Below are positions 1-14,040 of a stretch of DNA of 32,500 bases, in pieces. The notes below the pieces were generated by a model. That model ran no database searches. It had not been told where the DNA came from and saw only the letters and a program-made list of their open reading frames with translations. Every line of letters starts with the position of its first letter. Position 1 is the stretch's first letter. Source of the DNA: Halisarca cf. caerulea (taxonomy: Eukaryota; Porifera; Demospongiae; Chondrillida; Halisarcidae); the NCBI GenBank assembly GCA_963170055.1, contig CAUJGJ010000313.1:5345479-5377978 (forward strand). The letters are read 5' to 3'. A program made the translations under genes and the position numbers.

Positions 1-200
1 GATACTAGACAAGCATAAGGCTAGACAAAACATGGCAATAGATGAGCTCTGATTAGGGGCGTAAGTTCAGGGTACCACTCTGTTTACCAATGTAAGACTT
101 GTGTGGACTGGGATAAATATCCTATTGGACTTTAATGAGAACTGCCATTAGAAGATTCTGCTCTAACGTAGTGTACATATTCCAACAGGACTCCTGGTAA
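1..200. other. Unique left flank, no gene seen
   Basis: About 200 bp that do not match the satellite unit that follows. I see no convincing ORF, splice-flanked exon or RNA gene. Similarity to the satellite begins abruptly near 201, in the middle of a unit at its conserved CACCTGT hairpin, so the first satellite copy is truncated at its left end. Confidence 0.5.
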
Positions 201-3200
201 GTAACCACCTGTCTATAGAGGACAGGTGTCTGCTACAGCAGCTAGTACAAGACAATAGGAGACTATGCATGGAACAGTTGCAATGGATGGATTTGGAGTA
301 GATTGATCAACAACAGGACCTGAGGTAGTTGGCACCATCCATGGATCATAACATACATCGATCTACTCAGTAGAATGTCTGTGTGATGGAGACAGATGAC
401 AGGGAATAGAGTGGAACTTCCACACAGCAAAACTTCAGTGCCAAGGGAAGGGCACCTTATGCTAAAGACATCATTCTAAGGACACCAACACTATTGTACA
501 AATGAGGGGATTACTACCAGTATGAGATGACCTCCTATTTGTGGGTAGCCTTCATGAAGATTAAACACCAGGTACACGCAAAAGGTGATGATATTATAGT
601 GAGGACACCTCTGTAGCAAGGACACCTCTACAATCACTTTCAACAGAGACACATACTCAAGACATGGGACAAGACAACAACTCACCCACTGAGAATATCA
701 TGTAATATGACCAGTGGAACATTAGGGCAATGGATAGGAAAGAGAGAAATACAGTAAATGCACATTTAAAAGCAATACTTACTTACACGTTTAAAACATG
801 TAACCACCTGTCTATAGAGGACAGGTGTGTCTGCTACAGCAGCTAGTACAAGACAATAGGAGACTATGCATGGAACAGTTGCAATGGATGGATTTGGAGT
901 AGATTGCTTATAACAACAGGACCTGAGGTAGTTGGCACCATCCACGCATCATAACATACATCGATCTACTCAGTAGAATGTCTGCGTGATGGAGACAGAT
1001 GACAGGGAATAGAGTGGAACTTCCACACAGCAAAACTTTAGTGCCAAGGGAAGGGCACCTTATGCTGAAGACATCATTCTAAGGACACCAACACCATTCT
1101 ACAAATGAGGGGATTACTGCCAGTATGAGATGACCTCCTATTTGAGGGGAGCCTTCATGAAGATTAAATATCAGGTACACGCAAAAGGTGATGATATAGT
1201 GAGGACACCTCTGTAGCAAGGACACCTCTACAATCACTTTCAACAGAGACACATACTCAAGACATAGGACAAGACAACAACTCACCAGCTGAGAATATCA
1301 TGTAATATGACCAGTGGAACATTAGGGCAATGGATAGGAAAGAGAGAAATACAGTAAATGCATATTTAAAAGCAATACTTACTTACACGTTTAAAACATG
1401 TAACCACCTGTCTATAGAGGACAGGTGTCTGCTACAGCAGCTAGTACAAGACAATAGGAGACTATGCATGGAACAGTTGCAATGGATGGATTTGGAGTAG
1501 ATTGCTTAACAACAGGACCTGAGGAAGTTGGCACCATCCATGCATCATAACATACATCGATCTACTCAGTAGAATGTCTGTGTGATGGAGACAGATGACA
1601 GGGAATAGAGTGGAACTTCCACACAGCAAAACTTTAGTGCCAAGGGAAGGGCACCTTATGCTGAAGACATCATTCTAAGGACGCCAACACCATTCTACAA
1701 ATGAGGGGATTACTGCCAGTATGAGATGACCTCCTATTTGAGGGGAGCCTTCATGAAGATTAAATATCAGGTACACGCAAAAGGTGATGATATAGTGAGG
1801 ACACCTCTGTAGCAAGGACACCTCTACAATCACTTTCAACAGAGACACATACTCAACACATAGGACAACACAACAACTCACCCCCTGAGAATATCATGCA
1901 ATATGACCAGTGGAACATTAGGGCAATGGATAGGAAAAGAGAGAAATACATGAACATTTGAAAGCAATACTTACTTACACGTTTAAAACATGTAACCACC
2001 TGTCTATAGAGGAAAGGTGTCTGCTACAGCAGCTAGTACAAGACAATAGGAGACTATGTATGGAACAGTTGCAATGGATGGATTTGGAGTAGATTGATCA
2101 ACAACAGGACCTGAGGTAGTTGGTACCATCCATGCATCATAACATACATCGATCTACTCAGTAGAATGTCTGTGTGATGGAGACAGATGACAGGGAATAG
2201 AGTGGAACTTCCACACAGCAAAACTTCAGTGCCAAGGGAAGGACACCTTATGCTAAAGACATCATTCTTAGAACACCAACACCATTGTACAAATGAGGGG
2301 ATTACTGCAAGTATGAAATGACCTCCTACTTAAAGGTAGCCTTTATGAAGTTCAAATACCAGGTACACGCAAAAGGTGATGATATAGTGAGGACACCTCT
2401 GTAGCAAGGACACCTCTATAATCACTTTCAACAGAGACACACACTCAAGACATGGGACAAGACAACAACTCACCAGCTGAGAATATTGTGTACATAATAC
2501 AACGAGTGGAACATTAGGGCAATGGATAGGAAAGAGAGAAATAAATGTCAATTTAAAAGCAATACTTACTTACACGTTTAAAACATGTAACCACCTGTCT
2601 ATAGAGGACAGGTGTCTGCTACAGCAGCTAGTACAAGACAATAGGAGACTATGCATGGAACAGTTGCAATGGATGGATTTGGAGTAGATTGCTTAACAAC
2701 AGGACCTGAGGTAGTTGGTACCATCCATGCATCACAACATACATCGATCTACTCTGTAGAATGTCTGCGTGATGGAGACAGATGACAGGGAATAGAGTGG
2801 AACTTCCACACAGCAAAACTTCAGTGCCAAGGGAAGGACACCTTATGCTAAAGATATCATTCTAAGGACACCAACACCATTGTACAAATGAGGGGACTAC
2901 TGCCAGTATGAGATGACCTCCTATTTGAGGGGAGCCTTCATGAAGATTAAGTACCAGGTACACGCAAAAGGTGATGATATAGTGAGGACACCTCTGTAGC
3001 AAGAACACCTCTACAATCACTTTCAACAGAGACACACACTCAAGACATGGGACAAGATAACAACTCACCGGCTGAGAATATCATGTAATATGACCAGTGG
3101 AACATTAGGGCAATGGATAGGAAAGAGAGAAATACATGAACATTTAAAAGCAATACTTACTTACACGCTTAAAGCATGTAACCACCTGTCTATAGGGGAC

Positions 3201-6200
3201 AGGTGTCTGCTACAGCAGCTAGTACAAGACAATAGGAGACTATGCATGGAACAGTTGCAATGGATGGATTTGGAGTAGATTGCTTAACAACAGGACCTGA
3301 GGAGTGGGCACCATCCATGCATCATAACATACATCGATCTACTCATTAGAATGTCTGTGTGATGGAGACAGATGACAGGGAATAGAGTGGAACTTCCACA
3401 CAGCAAAACTTCAGTGCCAAGGGAAGGGCACCTTATGCTGAAGACATCATTCTTAGAACACCAACACCATTGTACAAATGAGGGGATTACTACCAGTATG
3501 AGATGACCTCCTATTTGAGGGGAGCCTTCATGAAGAATAAATATCAGGTACACGCAAAAGGTGATGATATAGTGAGGACACCTCTGTAGCAAGGACACCA
3601 CTACAATCACTTTCAACAGAGACACATACTCAAGACATGGGACAAGACAACAACTCACCCACTGAGAATATCATGTAATATGACCAGTGGAACATTAGGG
3701 CAATGGATAGGAAAGAGAGAAATACATGAACATTTAAAAGCAATACTTACGAACATGTTTAAAACATGTAACCACCTGTCTATAGAGGACAGGTGTCTGC
3801 TACAGTAGCTAGTACAAGACAATAAGAGACTATGCATGGAATAGTTGCAATGGATGGATTTGGAGTAGATTGCTTAACAACAGGACCTGAGGTAGTGGGC
3901 ACCTTCCATGCATCATAACATACATCGATCTACTCAGTAGAATGTCTGTGTGATGGAGACAGATGACCGGGAATAGAGTGGAAATTCCACACAGCAAAAC
4001 TTCAGTGCCAAGGGGAGGGTACCTTATGCTAAAGACATCATTCTAAGGACACCAACACCATTGTACAAATGAGGGGATTACTGCCAGTATGACATGACCT
4101 CCTATTTGAGGGTAGCCTTCATGAAGATTAAGTATCAGGTACACGCAAAAGGTGATGATATAGTGAGGACACCTCTGTGGCAAGGACACCTCTACAATCA
4201 CTTTCAACAGAGACACATACTCAAGACATGGGACAAGACAACAACTCACCCCCTGAGAATATCATGTACATGATACGATGAGTGGTACATTAGGGCAATG
4301 GATAGGAAAGAAAGAAATACATGTACATTTAAAAGCAATACTTACTTACACGTTTAAAGCATGCAAGCACCTGTCTATAGAGGACAGGTGTTTGCTACAG
4401 AAGCTAGTACAAGACAATAGGAGACTATGCATGGAACAGTTGCAATGGATGGATTTGGAGTAGATCGCTTAACAACAGGACCTGAGGTAGTTGGCACCAT
4501 CCATGCATCATAACATACATCGATCTACTCAGTAGAATGTCTGTGTGATGGAGACAGATGACAGGGAATAGAGTGGAACTTCCACACAGCAAGATTTCAG
4601 TGCCAAGGGAAGGGCACCTTATGCTGAAGACATCATTCTAAGGACACCAACACCATTGTACAAATGAGGGGATTACTGCCAGTATGAGATGACCTCCTAT
4701 TTGAGGGTATAGCCTTCATGAATATTAGATACCAGGTACACACAAAAGGTAATGATATAGTGAGGACACCTCTCTAGCAAGGACACCTCTACAATCACTT
4801 TCAACAGAGACACATACTCAAGACATGGGACGAGACAACAACTCACCGGCTGAGAATATCATGTACATGATACGATGAGTGGTACATTAGGGCAATGGAT
4901 AGGAAAGAAAGAAATACATGTACATTTAAAAGCAATACTTACTTACACGTTTAAAGCATGCAAGCACCTGTCTATAGAGGACAGGTGTTTGCTACAGAAG
5001 CTAGTACAAGACAATAAGAGACTATGCATGGAACAGTTGCAATGGATAGATTTGGAGTAGATTGCTTAACAACAGGACCTGAGGTAGTTGGCACCATCCA
5101 TGCATCATAACATACATCGATCTACTCAGTAGAATGTCTGTGTGATGGAGACAGATGACCGGGAATAGAGTGGAAATTCCACACAGCAAAACTTCAGTGC
5201 CAAGGGGAGGGTACCTTATGCTAAAGACATCATTCTAAGGACTAACACCATTGTACAAATGAGGGGATTACTGCCAGTATGACATGACCTCCTATTTGAG
5301 GGTAGCCTTCATGAAGATTAAGTACCAGGTACACGCAAAAGGTGATGATATAGTGAGGACACCTCTGTGGCAAGGACACCTCTACAATCACTTTCAACAG
5401 AGACACATACTCAAGACATGGGACAAGACAACAACTCACCGGCTGAGAATATCATGTACATGATACGATGAGTGGTACATTAGGGCAATGGATAGGAAAG
5501 AAAGAAATACATGTACATTTAAAAGCAATACTTACTTACACGTTTAAAGCATGCAAGCACCTGTCTATAGAGGACAGGTGTTTGCTACAGAAGCTAGTAC
5601 AAGACAATAGGAGACTATGCATGGAACAGTTGCAATGGATGGATTTGGAGTAGATCGCTTAACAACAGGACCTGAGGTAGTTGGCACCATCCATGCATCA
5701 TAACATACATCGATCTACTCATTAGAATGTCTGCGTGATGGAGACAGATGACAGGGAATAGAGTGGAACTTCCACACAGCAAGATTTCAGTGCCAAGGGA
5801 AGGGCACCTTATGCTGAAGACATCATTCTAAGGACACCAACACCATTGTACAAATGAGGGGATTACTGCCAGTATGAGATGACCTCCTATTTGAGGGTAT
5901 AGCCTTCATGAATATTAGATACCAGGTACACACAAAAGGTAATGATATAGTGAGGACACCTCTCTAGCAAGGACACCTCTACAATCACTTTCAACAGAGA
6001 CACATACTCAAGACATGGGACGAGACAACAACTCACCGGCTGAGAATATCATGTACATGATACGATGAGTGGTACATTAGGGCAATGGATAGGAAAGAAA
6101 GAAATACATGAACATTTAAAAGCAATACTTACTTACACGTTTAAAACATGTAACCACCTGTCTATAGAGGAAAGGTGTCTGCTACAGCAGCTAGTACAAG

Positions 6201-8800
6201 ACAATAGGAGACTATGCATGGAACAGTTGCAATGGATGGATTTGGAGTAGATTGCTTAACAACAGGACCTGAGGTAGTTGGCACCATCCATGCATCATAA
6301 CATACATCGATCTACTCATTAGAATGTCTGTGTGATGGAGACAGATGACAGGGAATAGAGTGGAACTTCCACACAGCAAAACTTCAGTGCCAAGGGAAGG
6401 GTACTTTATGCTAAAGACATCATTCTAAGGACACCAACACCATTGTACAAATGAGGGGATTACTACCAGTATGAGATGACCTCCTATTTGAGGGGAGCCT
6501 TCATGAAGAATAAATATCAGGTACACGCAAAAGGTGATGATATAGTGAGGACACCTCTGTAGCAAGGACACCACTACAATCACTTTCAACAGAGACACAT
6601 ACTCAAGACATGGGACGAGACAACAACTCACCTCCTGAGAATATCATGTAATATGACCAGTGGAACATTAGGGCAATGGATAGGAAAGAGAGAAATACAT
6701 GAACATTTAAAAGCAATACTTACTTACACGTTTAAAACATGTAACCACCTGTCTATAGAGGAAAGGTGTCTGCTACAGCAGCTAGTACAAGACAATAGGA
6801 GACTATGCATGGAACAGTTGCAATGGATGGATTTGGAGTAGATTGCTTAACAACAGGACCTGAGGTAGTTGGCACCATCCATGCATCATAACATACATCG
6901 ATCTACTCATTAGAATGTCTGTGTGATGGAGACAGATGACAGGGAATAGAGTGGAACTTCCACACAGCAAAACTTCAGTGCCAAGGGAAGGGTACTTTAT
7001 GCTAAAGACATCATTCTAAGGACACCAACACCATTGTACAAATGAGGGGATTACTACCAGTATGAGATGACCTCCTATTTGAGGGGAGCCTTCATGAAGA
7101 ATAAATATCAGGTACACGCAAAAGGTGATGATATAGTGAGGACACCTCTGTAGCAAGGACACCACTACAATCACTTTCAACAGAGACACATACTCAAGAC
7201 ATGGGACAAGACAACAACTCACCTCCTGAGAATATCATGTAATATGACCAGTGGAACATTAGGGCAATGGATAGGAAAGAGAGAAATACATGAACATTTA
7301 AAAGCAATACTTACTTACACGTTTAAAACATGTAACCACCTGTCTATAGAGGAAAGGTGTCTGCTACAGCAGCTAGTACAAGACAATAGGAGACTATGCA
7401 TGGAACAGTTGCAATGGATGGATTTGGAGTAGATTGCTTAACAACAGGACCTGAGGTAGTTGGCACCATCCATGCATCATAACATACATCGATCTACTCA
7501 GTAGAATGTCTGTGTGATGGAGACAGATGACAGGGAATAGAGTGGAAATTCCACACAGCAAAACTTCAGTGCCAAGGGAAGGGTACCTTATGCTAAAGAC
7601 ATCATTCTAAGGACACCAACACCATTGTACAAATGAGGGGATTACTACCAGTATGAGATGACCTCCTATTTGAGGGGAGCCTTCATGAAGAATAAATACC
7701 AGGTACACACAAAAGGTGATGATATAGTGAGGACACCTCTGTAGCAAGGACACCTCTACAATCACTTTCAACAGAGACACATACTCAAGACATGGGACAA
7801 GACAACAACTCACCTTCTGAGAATATCATGTAATATGACCAGTGGAACATTAGGGCAATGGATAAGAAAGAGAGAAATACATGAACATTTAAAAGCAATA
7901 CTTACTTACACGTTTAAAACATGTAACCACCTGTCTATAGAGGAAAGGTGTCTGCTACAGCAGCTAGTACAAGACAATAGGAGACTATGCATGGAACAGT
8001 TGCAATGGATGGATTTGGAGTAGATTGCTTAACAACAGGACCTGAGGTAGTTGGCACCATCCATGCATCATAACATACATCGATCTACTCATTAGAATGT
8101 CTGTGTGATGGAGACAGATGACAGGGAATAGAGTGGAACTTCCACACAGCAAAACTTCAGTGCCAAGGGAAGGGTACTTTATGCTAAAGACATCATTCTA
8201 AGGACACCAACACCATTGTACAAATGAGGGGATTACTACCAGTATGAGATGACCTCCTATTTGAGGGGAGCCTTCATGAAGAATAAATATCAGGTACACG
8301 CAAAAGGTGATGATATAGTGAGGACACCTCTGTAGCAAGGACACCACTACAATCACTTTCAACAGAGACACATACTCAAGACATGGGACAAGACAACAAC
8401 TCACCTCCTGAGAATATCATGTAATATGACCAGTGGAACATTAGGGCAATGGATAGGAAAGAGAGAAATACATGAACATTTAAAAGCAATACTTACTTAC
8501 ACGTTTAAAACATGTAACCACCTGTCTATAGAGGAAAGGTGTCTGCTACAGCAGCTAGTACAAGACAATAGGAGACTATGCATGGAACAGTTGCAATGGA
8601 TGGATTTGGAGTAGATTGCTTAACAACAGGACCTGAGGTAGTTGGCACCATCCATGCATCATAACATACATCGATCTACTCAGTAGAATGTCTGTGTGAT
8701 GGAGACAGATGACAGGGAATAGAGTGGAAATTCCACACAGCAAAACTTCAGTGCCAAGGGAAGGGTACCTTATGCTAAAGACATCATTCTATGGACACCA
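201..8800. repeat. Satellite array, ~591-597 bp monomer, ~14.5 copies
   Basis: A head-to-tail array. The landmark CTGTCTATAG recurs near 211, 807, 1409, 2004, 2597, 3189, 3777, 4371, 4968, 5561, 6158, 6749, 7340, 7931 and 8522. Spacing is about 588-600 bp and settles at exactly 591 bp in the last five copies, which are almost identical and therefore the most recently amplified. Each unit contains a short hairpin (CACCTGT, 9-nt loop, ACAGGTG). In the recent copies one arm base is mutated, giving GAGGAAAGGTG. Each unit also holds a 61-68 codon open frame on both strands, but these persist only because the copies are near-identical. The frames have no recognisable domain and several are broken in older copies, so I do not call them genes. 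On the minus strand each unit carries splice-donor-like GGTGAGT and GTAAGTAAG strings. The array ends abruptly near 8800, in mid-unit. Confidence 0.95.
4040..6065. repeat. Dimeric higher-order repeat inside the 591 bp satellite
   Basis: Within the large array, alternate monomers are more alike than neighbours. The unit reading near 4278 is matched at 5468 (offset 1190). The variant carrying TTAGATACCAGGTACACAC near 4724 recurs near 5914. The variant with a CTCTGTGGCAAGG motif near 4171 recurs near 5370. Two monomers have therefore been copied together as a ~1.19 kb block. Confidence 0.7.
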
Positions 8801-9293
8801 TAACTAAGGAAAGTACTATGGAGTTCACTCATGCCCTGAACAGGGCATGAGTGACTCCATATTCACAGGTGTAGTAGTGCACTGTGTGAGATGGACTTCA
8901 AATTTAGGTAGCTCCTTGGACTTAAGGGCACACATAAAAGAAGATGATGTTGATGAAGATAGAGGTAGAAGGACAATGTACATGTAGAACACAACCGTAT
9001 CTTCACCTATGATCGATGAACGTACATGCGTATTAGTGAAGTTCAGTTGCATCTTAAAACACTGAATAGCTGTCTTAACACAACAGATCTACGCATGCAC
9101 CATCAGATCACTCGGCAGCACATGCAGTAACTGATCAAGCAGGAATGTGAGACAAATCAAATGACCACACACATACGAACGCATGCACACATGCATGCAT
9201 GCATGCATGCATGCACATACGCTAGCGTGCACATTGGCTACCCACTACCAAGGAATCCTCCACTCCTGTGACCCAACCATGGCTCTTTTTTAC
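8801..9293. other. Unique spacer between satellites, no gene seen
   Basis: The spacer opens with a compact inverted repeat and contains a GCAT tetranucleotide run around 9190-9220, which is self-complementary. No splice-flanked coding segment was found here. Confidence 0.5.
8820..8858. repeat. Near-perfect hairpin at the right edge of the 591 bp array
   Basis: TCACTCATGCCCTG at 8825-8838 is exactly reverse-complemented at 8841-8854 with a 2-nt AA loop. GGAG/CTCC extend the stem with a single bulged T. It sits about 20 bp outside the last satellite unit. It could be a scar of a mobile element or a breakpoint-prone cruciform. Confidence 0.8.
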
Positions 9294-9900
9294 CAGCTAG
9301 TGACCATAAGGGTGGCAGACACATTGGGCTGAGAACAAACCTTCCTTTTGTACAATGGCAAATGATAGCATTTTCCATCCTTCCAGACACTTAGTTTCAG
9401 ATTTTTTTCTCCATCTTTCCACACAACATGTTCACCATTGGTAGCCATCATCTGTAACAGTCTGAAGAGTGAAGAGTAAAACACAAAAGCAGTCTATCAC
9501 TATACATATGTCCTTCATGTAATGGATGGTTGCTATACCAGCACAGAGATTTGAACTAGTGGATATGTGTTTTGTCTCAATAAGGGGAAATGTTTACTAG
9601 TTGCATAATTTTAACATATTATGTCCGAAGTAAGTAGTTTGAAGAAGGAAATGTGGTGTGGTACCTAGCAACTGCTGACACAATTGCTTGCACTTTAATA
9701 TTTTCAGCATAAAAATATTCTGCAAATGTCACACAATATAATCATCACATGATTCAGTATATGCAATTGAACACATACTGTAGTGATTTGTCAAACAGTA
9801 TGGTTTGCTTCTCCTACCTTTCAACATCCCCCACACTCAGCTCATGTGGTCCATCGTAGCCCTATACAATCAGGACATTGAGAAGTGCAGTAGAAATCAT
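9294..9900 (-). pseudogene. Kelch-like gene fragment, two exons, probably dead
   Basis: The minus strand holds two segments that splice consistently. The upstream segment (9900 down to 9818) reads ...LLNVLIV-stop-GYDGPHELSVGDVE and ends in phase 2 at donor GTAGGA. The next (9461-9294, 168 nt) follows acceptor CTCTTCAG, enters in phase 2, and reads on through NGEHVVWKDGEK to PNVSATLMVTS, ending at donor GTAAAA. GYDG, VWKDG...LP and SATL resemble kelch-repeat blades (the glycine doublet before the tyrosine is usual, and W...LP is typical). In the first segment the position expected to supply that glycine is a TAG stop (9862-9864), although the TAG could instead be the end of an intron. No start codon, further blades or terminator were found between the two satellite arrays. 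The family assignment is by eye and weak, and the fragment status is likely. Confidence 0.4.
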
Positions 9901-10366
9901 GGCGGGTATGGTAGTCACAGGTACTGACATTTACTTGTAGTGTGTGTGTGCACTGAACATTTAACTGATAGATCACGTGAGAGTAGTGAATGTTACGTAG
10001 CTCAGTTTGTTAGAAACAGGCGCAATGCCCTATTCTTTTGCTAAGATTTCCATCCATTGTATGTGACCACATGGTAGTGGCTGAGTTGGTCTTTGGTTAA
10101 TGATTAAGCTGAGAGAGAGTGTCCGAGTTCTGCAATGATTCTATAGACGAGTGTTACATTTGGTAGCCTCTCAATTCAATCATTCACAGTGACTACTTGC
10201 ATGCGATCTATGACTAATAGTGACTAAGTCCATAACAGACAAACCACGCACAGAGCCTAAATGTTCAGTGCACATATAACAAGTAAAGGTCATGGATACA
10301 GCAGAAGACTTACTCTCTGAAGTTTACAGTCGGAACCATCACGAACATATGGTCAATCGATTTGAT
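9901..10366. other. Unique spacer, no gene seen
   Basis: Non-repetitive sequence leading into the second satellite. An open frame that starts at 10292 runs straight into satellite monomers and has no recognisable domain, so it is not called. A CACGTG string lies near 9975 (gatcacgtgag), isolated from any gene start. Confidence 0.5.
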
Positions 10367-10499
10367 GCGTGGAACATTAGGGCAATGGATAGGAAAAGAG
10401 AAGAAATACATGCACTCTTAAAAGAAACACATACTCAAAACATGGGACAAGACAACAACTCACCCTCTGAGATTATCATGTACATAATACGACGAGTGG

Positions 10500-12400
10500 A
10501 ACATTAGGGCAAAGAATAGGAAAAGAGAAGAAATACGCGCACTCTCAAAAGAAACACATACTCAAAACATGGGACAAGACAACAACTCACCCTCTGAGAT
10601 TATCATGTACATAATACGATGAGTGGAACATTAGGGCAATGGATAGGAAAAGAGAAGAAATACGCGCACTCTCAAAAGAAACACATACTCAAAACATGGG
10701 ACAAGACAACCACTCACCTCCTGAGAATATCATGTACATAATACGACGAGTGGAACATTAGGGCAAAGAATAGGAAAAGAGAAGAAATACATGCACTCTC
10801 AAAAGAAACACATACTCAAAACATGGGACCAGACAATAACCCACCTCCTGAGAATATCATGTACATAATACGATGAGTGGAACATTAGGACAATGGATAG
10901 GAAAAGAGAAGAAATACATGCACTCTTAAAAGAAACACATACTCAAAACATGGGACAAGACAACAACTCACCCTCTGAGATTATCATGTACATAATACGA
11001 CGAGTGGAACATTAGGGCAAAGAATAGGAAAAGAGAAGAAATACGCGCACTCTCAAAAGAAACACATACTCAAAACATGGGACAAGACAACAACTCACCC
11101 TCTGAGATTATCATGTACATAATACGACGAGTGGAACATTAGGGCAATGGATAGGAAAAGAGAAGAAATACGCGCACTCTCAAAAGAAACACATACTCAA
11201 AACATGGGACAAGACAACCACTCACCTCCTGAGAATATCATGTACATAATACGACGAGTGGAACATTAGGGCAAAGAATAGGAAAAGAGAAGAAATACAT
11301 GCACTCTCAAAAGAAACACATACTCAAAACATGGGACAAGACAACAACTCACCCTCTGAGAATATCATGTACATAATACGACGAGTGGAACATTAGGGCA
11401 ATGGATAGGAAAGAGAAGAAATACATGCACTTTCATAATAAACACATACTCAAAACGTGGGACAAGACAACAACTCACCCTCTGAGAATATCATGTACAT
11501 AATACGATGAGTGGAACATTAGGGCAAAGAATAGGAAAAGAGAATAAATACATGCACTTTCAAAAGAAACACATACTCAAAACATGGGACAAGACAACCA
11601 CTCACCTCCTGAGAATATCATGTACATAATACGACGAGTGGAACATTAGGGCAAAGAATAGGAAAAGAGAAGAAATACATGCACTCTCAAAAGAAACACA
11701 TACTCAAAACATGGGACCAGACAATAACCCACCTCCTGAGAATATCATGTACATAATACGATGAGTGGAACATTAGGACAATGGATAGGAAAAGAGAAGA
11801 AATACATGCACTCTTAAAAGAAACACATACTCAAAACATGGGACAAGACAACAACTCACCCTCTGAGATTATCATGTACATAATACGACGAGTGGAACAT
11901 TAGGGCAAAGAATAGGAAAAGAGAAGAAATACGCGCACTCTCAAAAGAAACACATACTCAAAACATGGGACAAGACAACAACTCACCCTCTGAGATTATC
12001 ATGTACATAATACGACGAGTGGAACATTAGGGCAATGGATAGGAAAAGAGAAGAAATACGCGCACTCTCAAAAGAAACACATACTCAAAACATGGGACAA
12101 GACAACCACTCACCTCCTGAGAATATCATGTACATAATACGACGAGTGGAACATTAGGGCAAAGAATAGGAAAAGAGAAGAAATACATGCACTCTCAAAA
12201 GAAACACATACTCAAAACATGGGACAAGACAACAACTCACCCTCTGAGAATATCATGTACATAATACGACGAGTGGAACATTAGGGCAATGGATAGGAAA
12301 GAGAAGAAATACATGCACTTTCATAATAAACACATACTCAAAACGTGGGACAAGACAACAACTCACCCTCTGAGAATATCATGTACATAATACGATGAGT
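10500..12400. repeat. 888 bp higher-order repeat (7 monomers), two copies
   Basis: Diagnostic variants recur at an offset of 888 bp. CATGGGACCAGACAATAACC lies near 10822 and again near 11710. The TTTCATAATAAACAC variant followed by CAAAACGTGG lies at 11451 and again at 12339. Seven monomers were therefore duplicated as a block. Confidence 0.85.
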
Positions 12401-12419
12401 GGAACATTAGGGCAAAGAA

Positions 12420-14040
12420 TAGGAAAAGAGAATAAATACATGCACTTTCAAAAGAAACACATACTCAAAACGTGGGACAAGACAACAACTCACCATCTGA
12501 GAAGATCATGTACATAATACGATGAGTGGAACATTAGGGCAATGGATAAGAAAGGAGAAGAAATACATGCACTCTTAAAAGAAACACATACTCAAAACAT
12601 GGGACAAAACAACAACTCACCATCTGAGAATATCATGTACATAATACGACGAGTGGAACATTTAGAAGAGAAGAAATACATGCACTCTCAAAAGAAACAC
12701 ATACTCAAAACATGGAACAAGACAACAACAACTCACCTCCTGAGAATATCATGTACATAATATGACGAGTGGAACATTAGGGCAATGGATAGGAAAGGAG
12801 AAGAAATACATGCACTCTCAAAAGAAACACATACTCAAAACATGGGACAAGACAACAACTCACCCTCTGAGAATATCATGTACATAATACAACGAGTGGA
12901 ACATTAGGGCAATGGATAGGAAAAGAGAAGAAATACATGCACTCTCAAAAGAAATATATACTCAAAACATGTGACAAGACAACAACTCACCTCCTGAGAA
13001 TATCATGTACATAATACGACGAGTGGAACATTAGGGCAATGGATAGGAAAGAGAAGAAATATATGCACTTTCATAATAAACACATACTCAAAACGTGGGA
13101 CAAGACAACAACTCACCCTCTGAGAATATCATGTACATAATACGATGAGTGGAACATTAGGGCAATGGATAAGAAAGGAGAAGAAATACATGCACTCTTA
13201 AAAGAAACACGTACTCAAAACATGGGACAAAACAACAACTCACCATCTGAGATTATCATGTACATAATACGACGAGTGGAACATTAGCGCAATGGATAGG
13301 AAAAGAGAAGAAATACATGCACTTTCAAAAGAAACACATACTCAAAACATGGGACAAGACAACAACTCACCCTCTGAGAATATCATGTACATAATACGAC
13401 GAGTGGAACATTAGGGCAAAGAATAGGAAAAGAGAAGAAATACATGCACTCTCAAAAGAAATATATACTCAAAACATGTGACAAGACAACAACTCACCCT
13501 CTGAGAATATCATGTACATAATACAACGAGTGGAACATTAGGGCAATGGATAGGAAAGAGAAGAAATACATGCACTTTCATAATAAACACATACTCAAAA
13601 CGTGGGACAAGACAACAACTCACCATCTGAGAAGATCATGTACATAATACGATGAGTGGAACATTAGGGCAATGGATAAGAAAGGAGAAGAAATACATGC
13701 ACTCTTAAAAGAAACACATACTCAAAACATGGGACAAAACAACAACTCACCATCTGAGAATATCATGTACATAATACGACGAGTGGAACATTTAGAAGAG
13801 AAGAAATACATGCACTCTCAAAAGAAACACATACTCAAAACATGGAACAAGACAACAACAACTCACCTCCTGAGAATATCATGTACATAATATGACGAGT
13901 GGAACATTAGGGCAATGGATAGGAAAGGAGAAGAAATACATGCACTCTCAAAAGAAACACATACTCAAAACATGGGACAAGACAACAACTCACCCTCTGA
14001 GAATATCATGTACATAATACAACGAGTGGAACATTAGGGC
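12420..14040. repeat. 1130 bp higher-order repeat (about 9 monomers)
   Basis: GAGAAGATCATG occurs at about 12499 and 13629. The deleted monomer with CATTTAGAAGAG occurs near 12658 and 13788. Both pairs are 1130 bp apart, and the intervening monomer order matches over several hundred bases. This is a second, independent block duplication next to the 888 bp one. Confidence 0.8.

Noticed and set aside
491..8614. Repeated 61-68 codon open frames on both strands of the 591 bp satellite
   Set aside because: They recur only because the monomers are near-identical. Older copies have frameshifts and stops, no domain is recognisable, and both strands are open over different parts of the same unit.
12542..13890. 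Two identical 72-codon open frames in the 125 bp satellite
   Set aside because: They lie exactly 1130 bp apart inside a duplicated block of satellite monomers. The identity reflects the higher-order repeat and not coding constraint.
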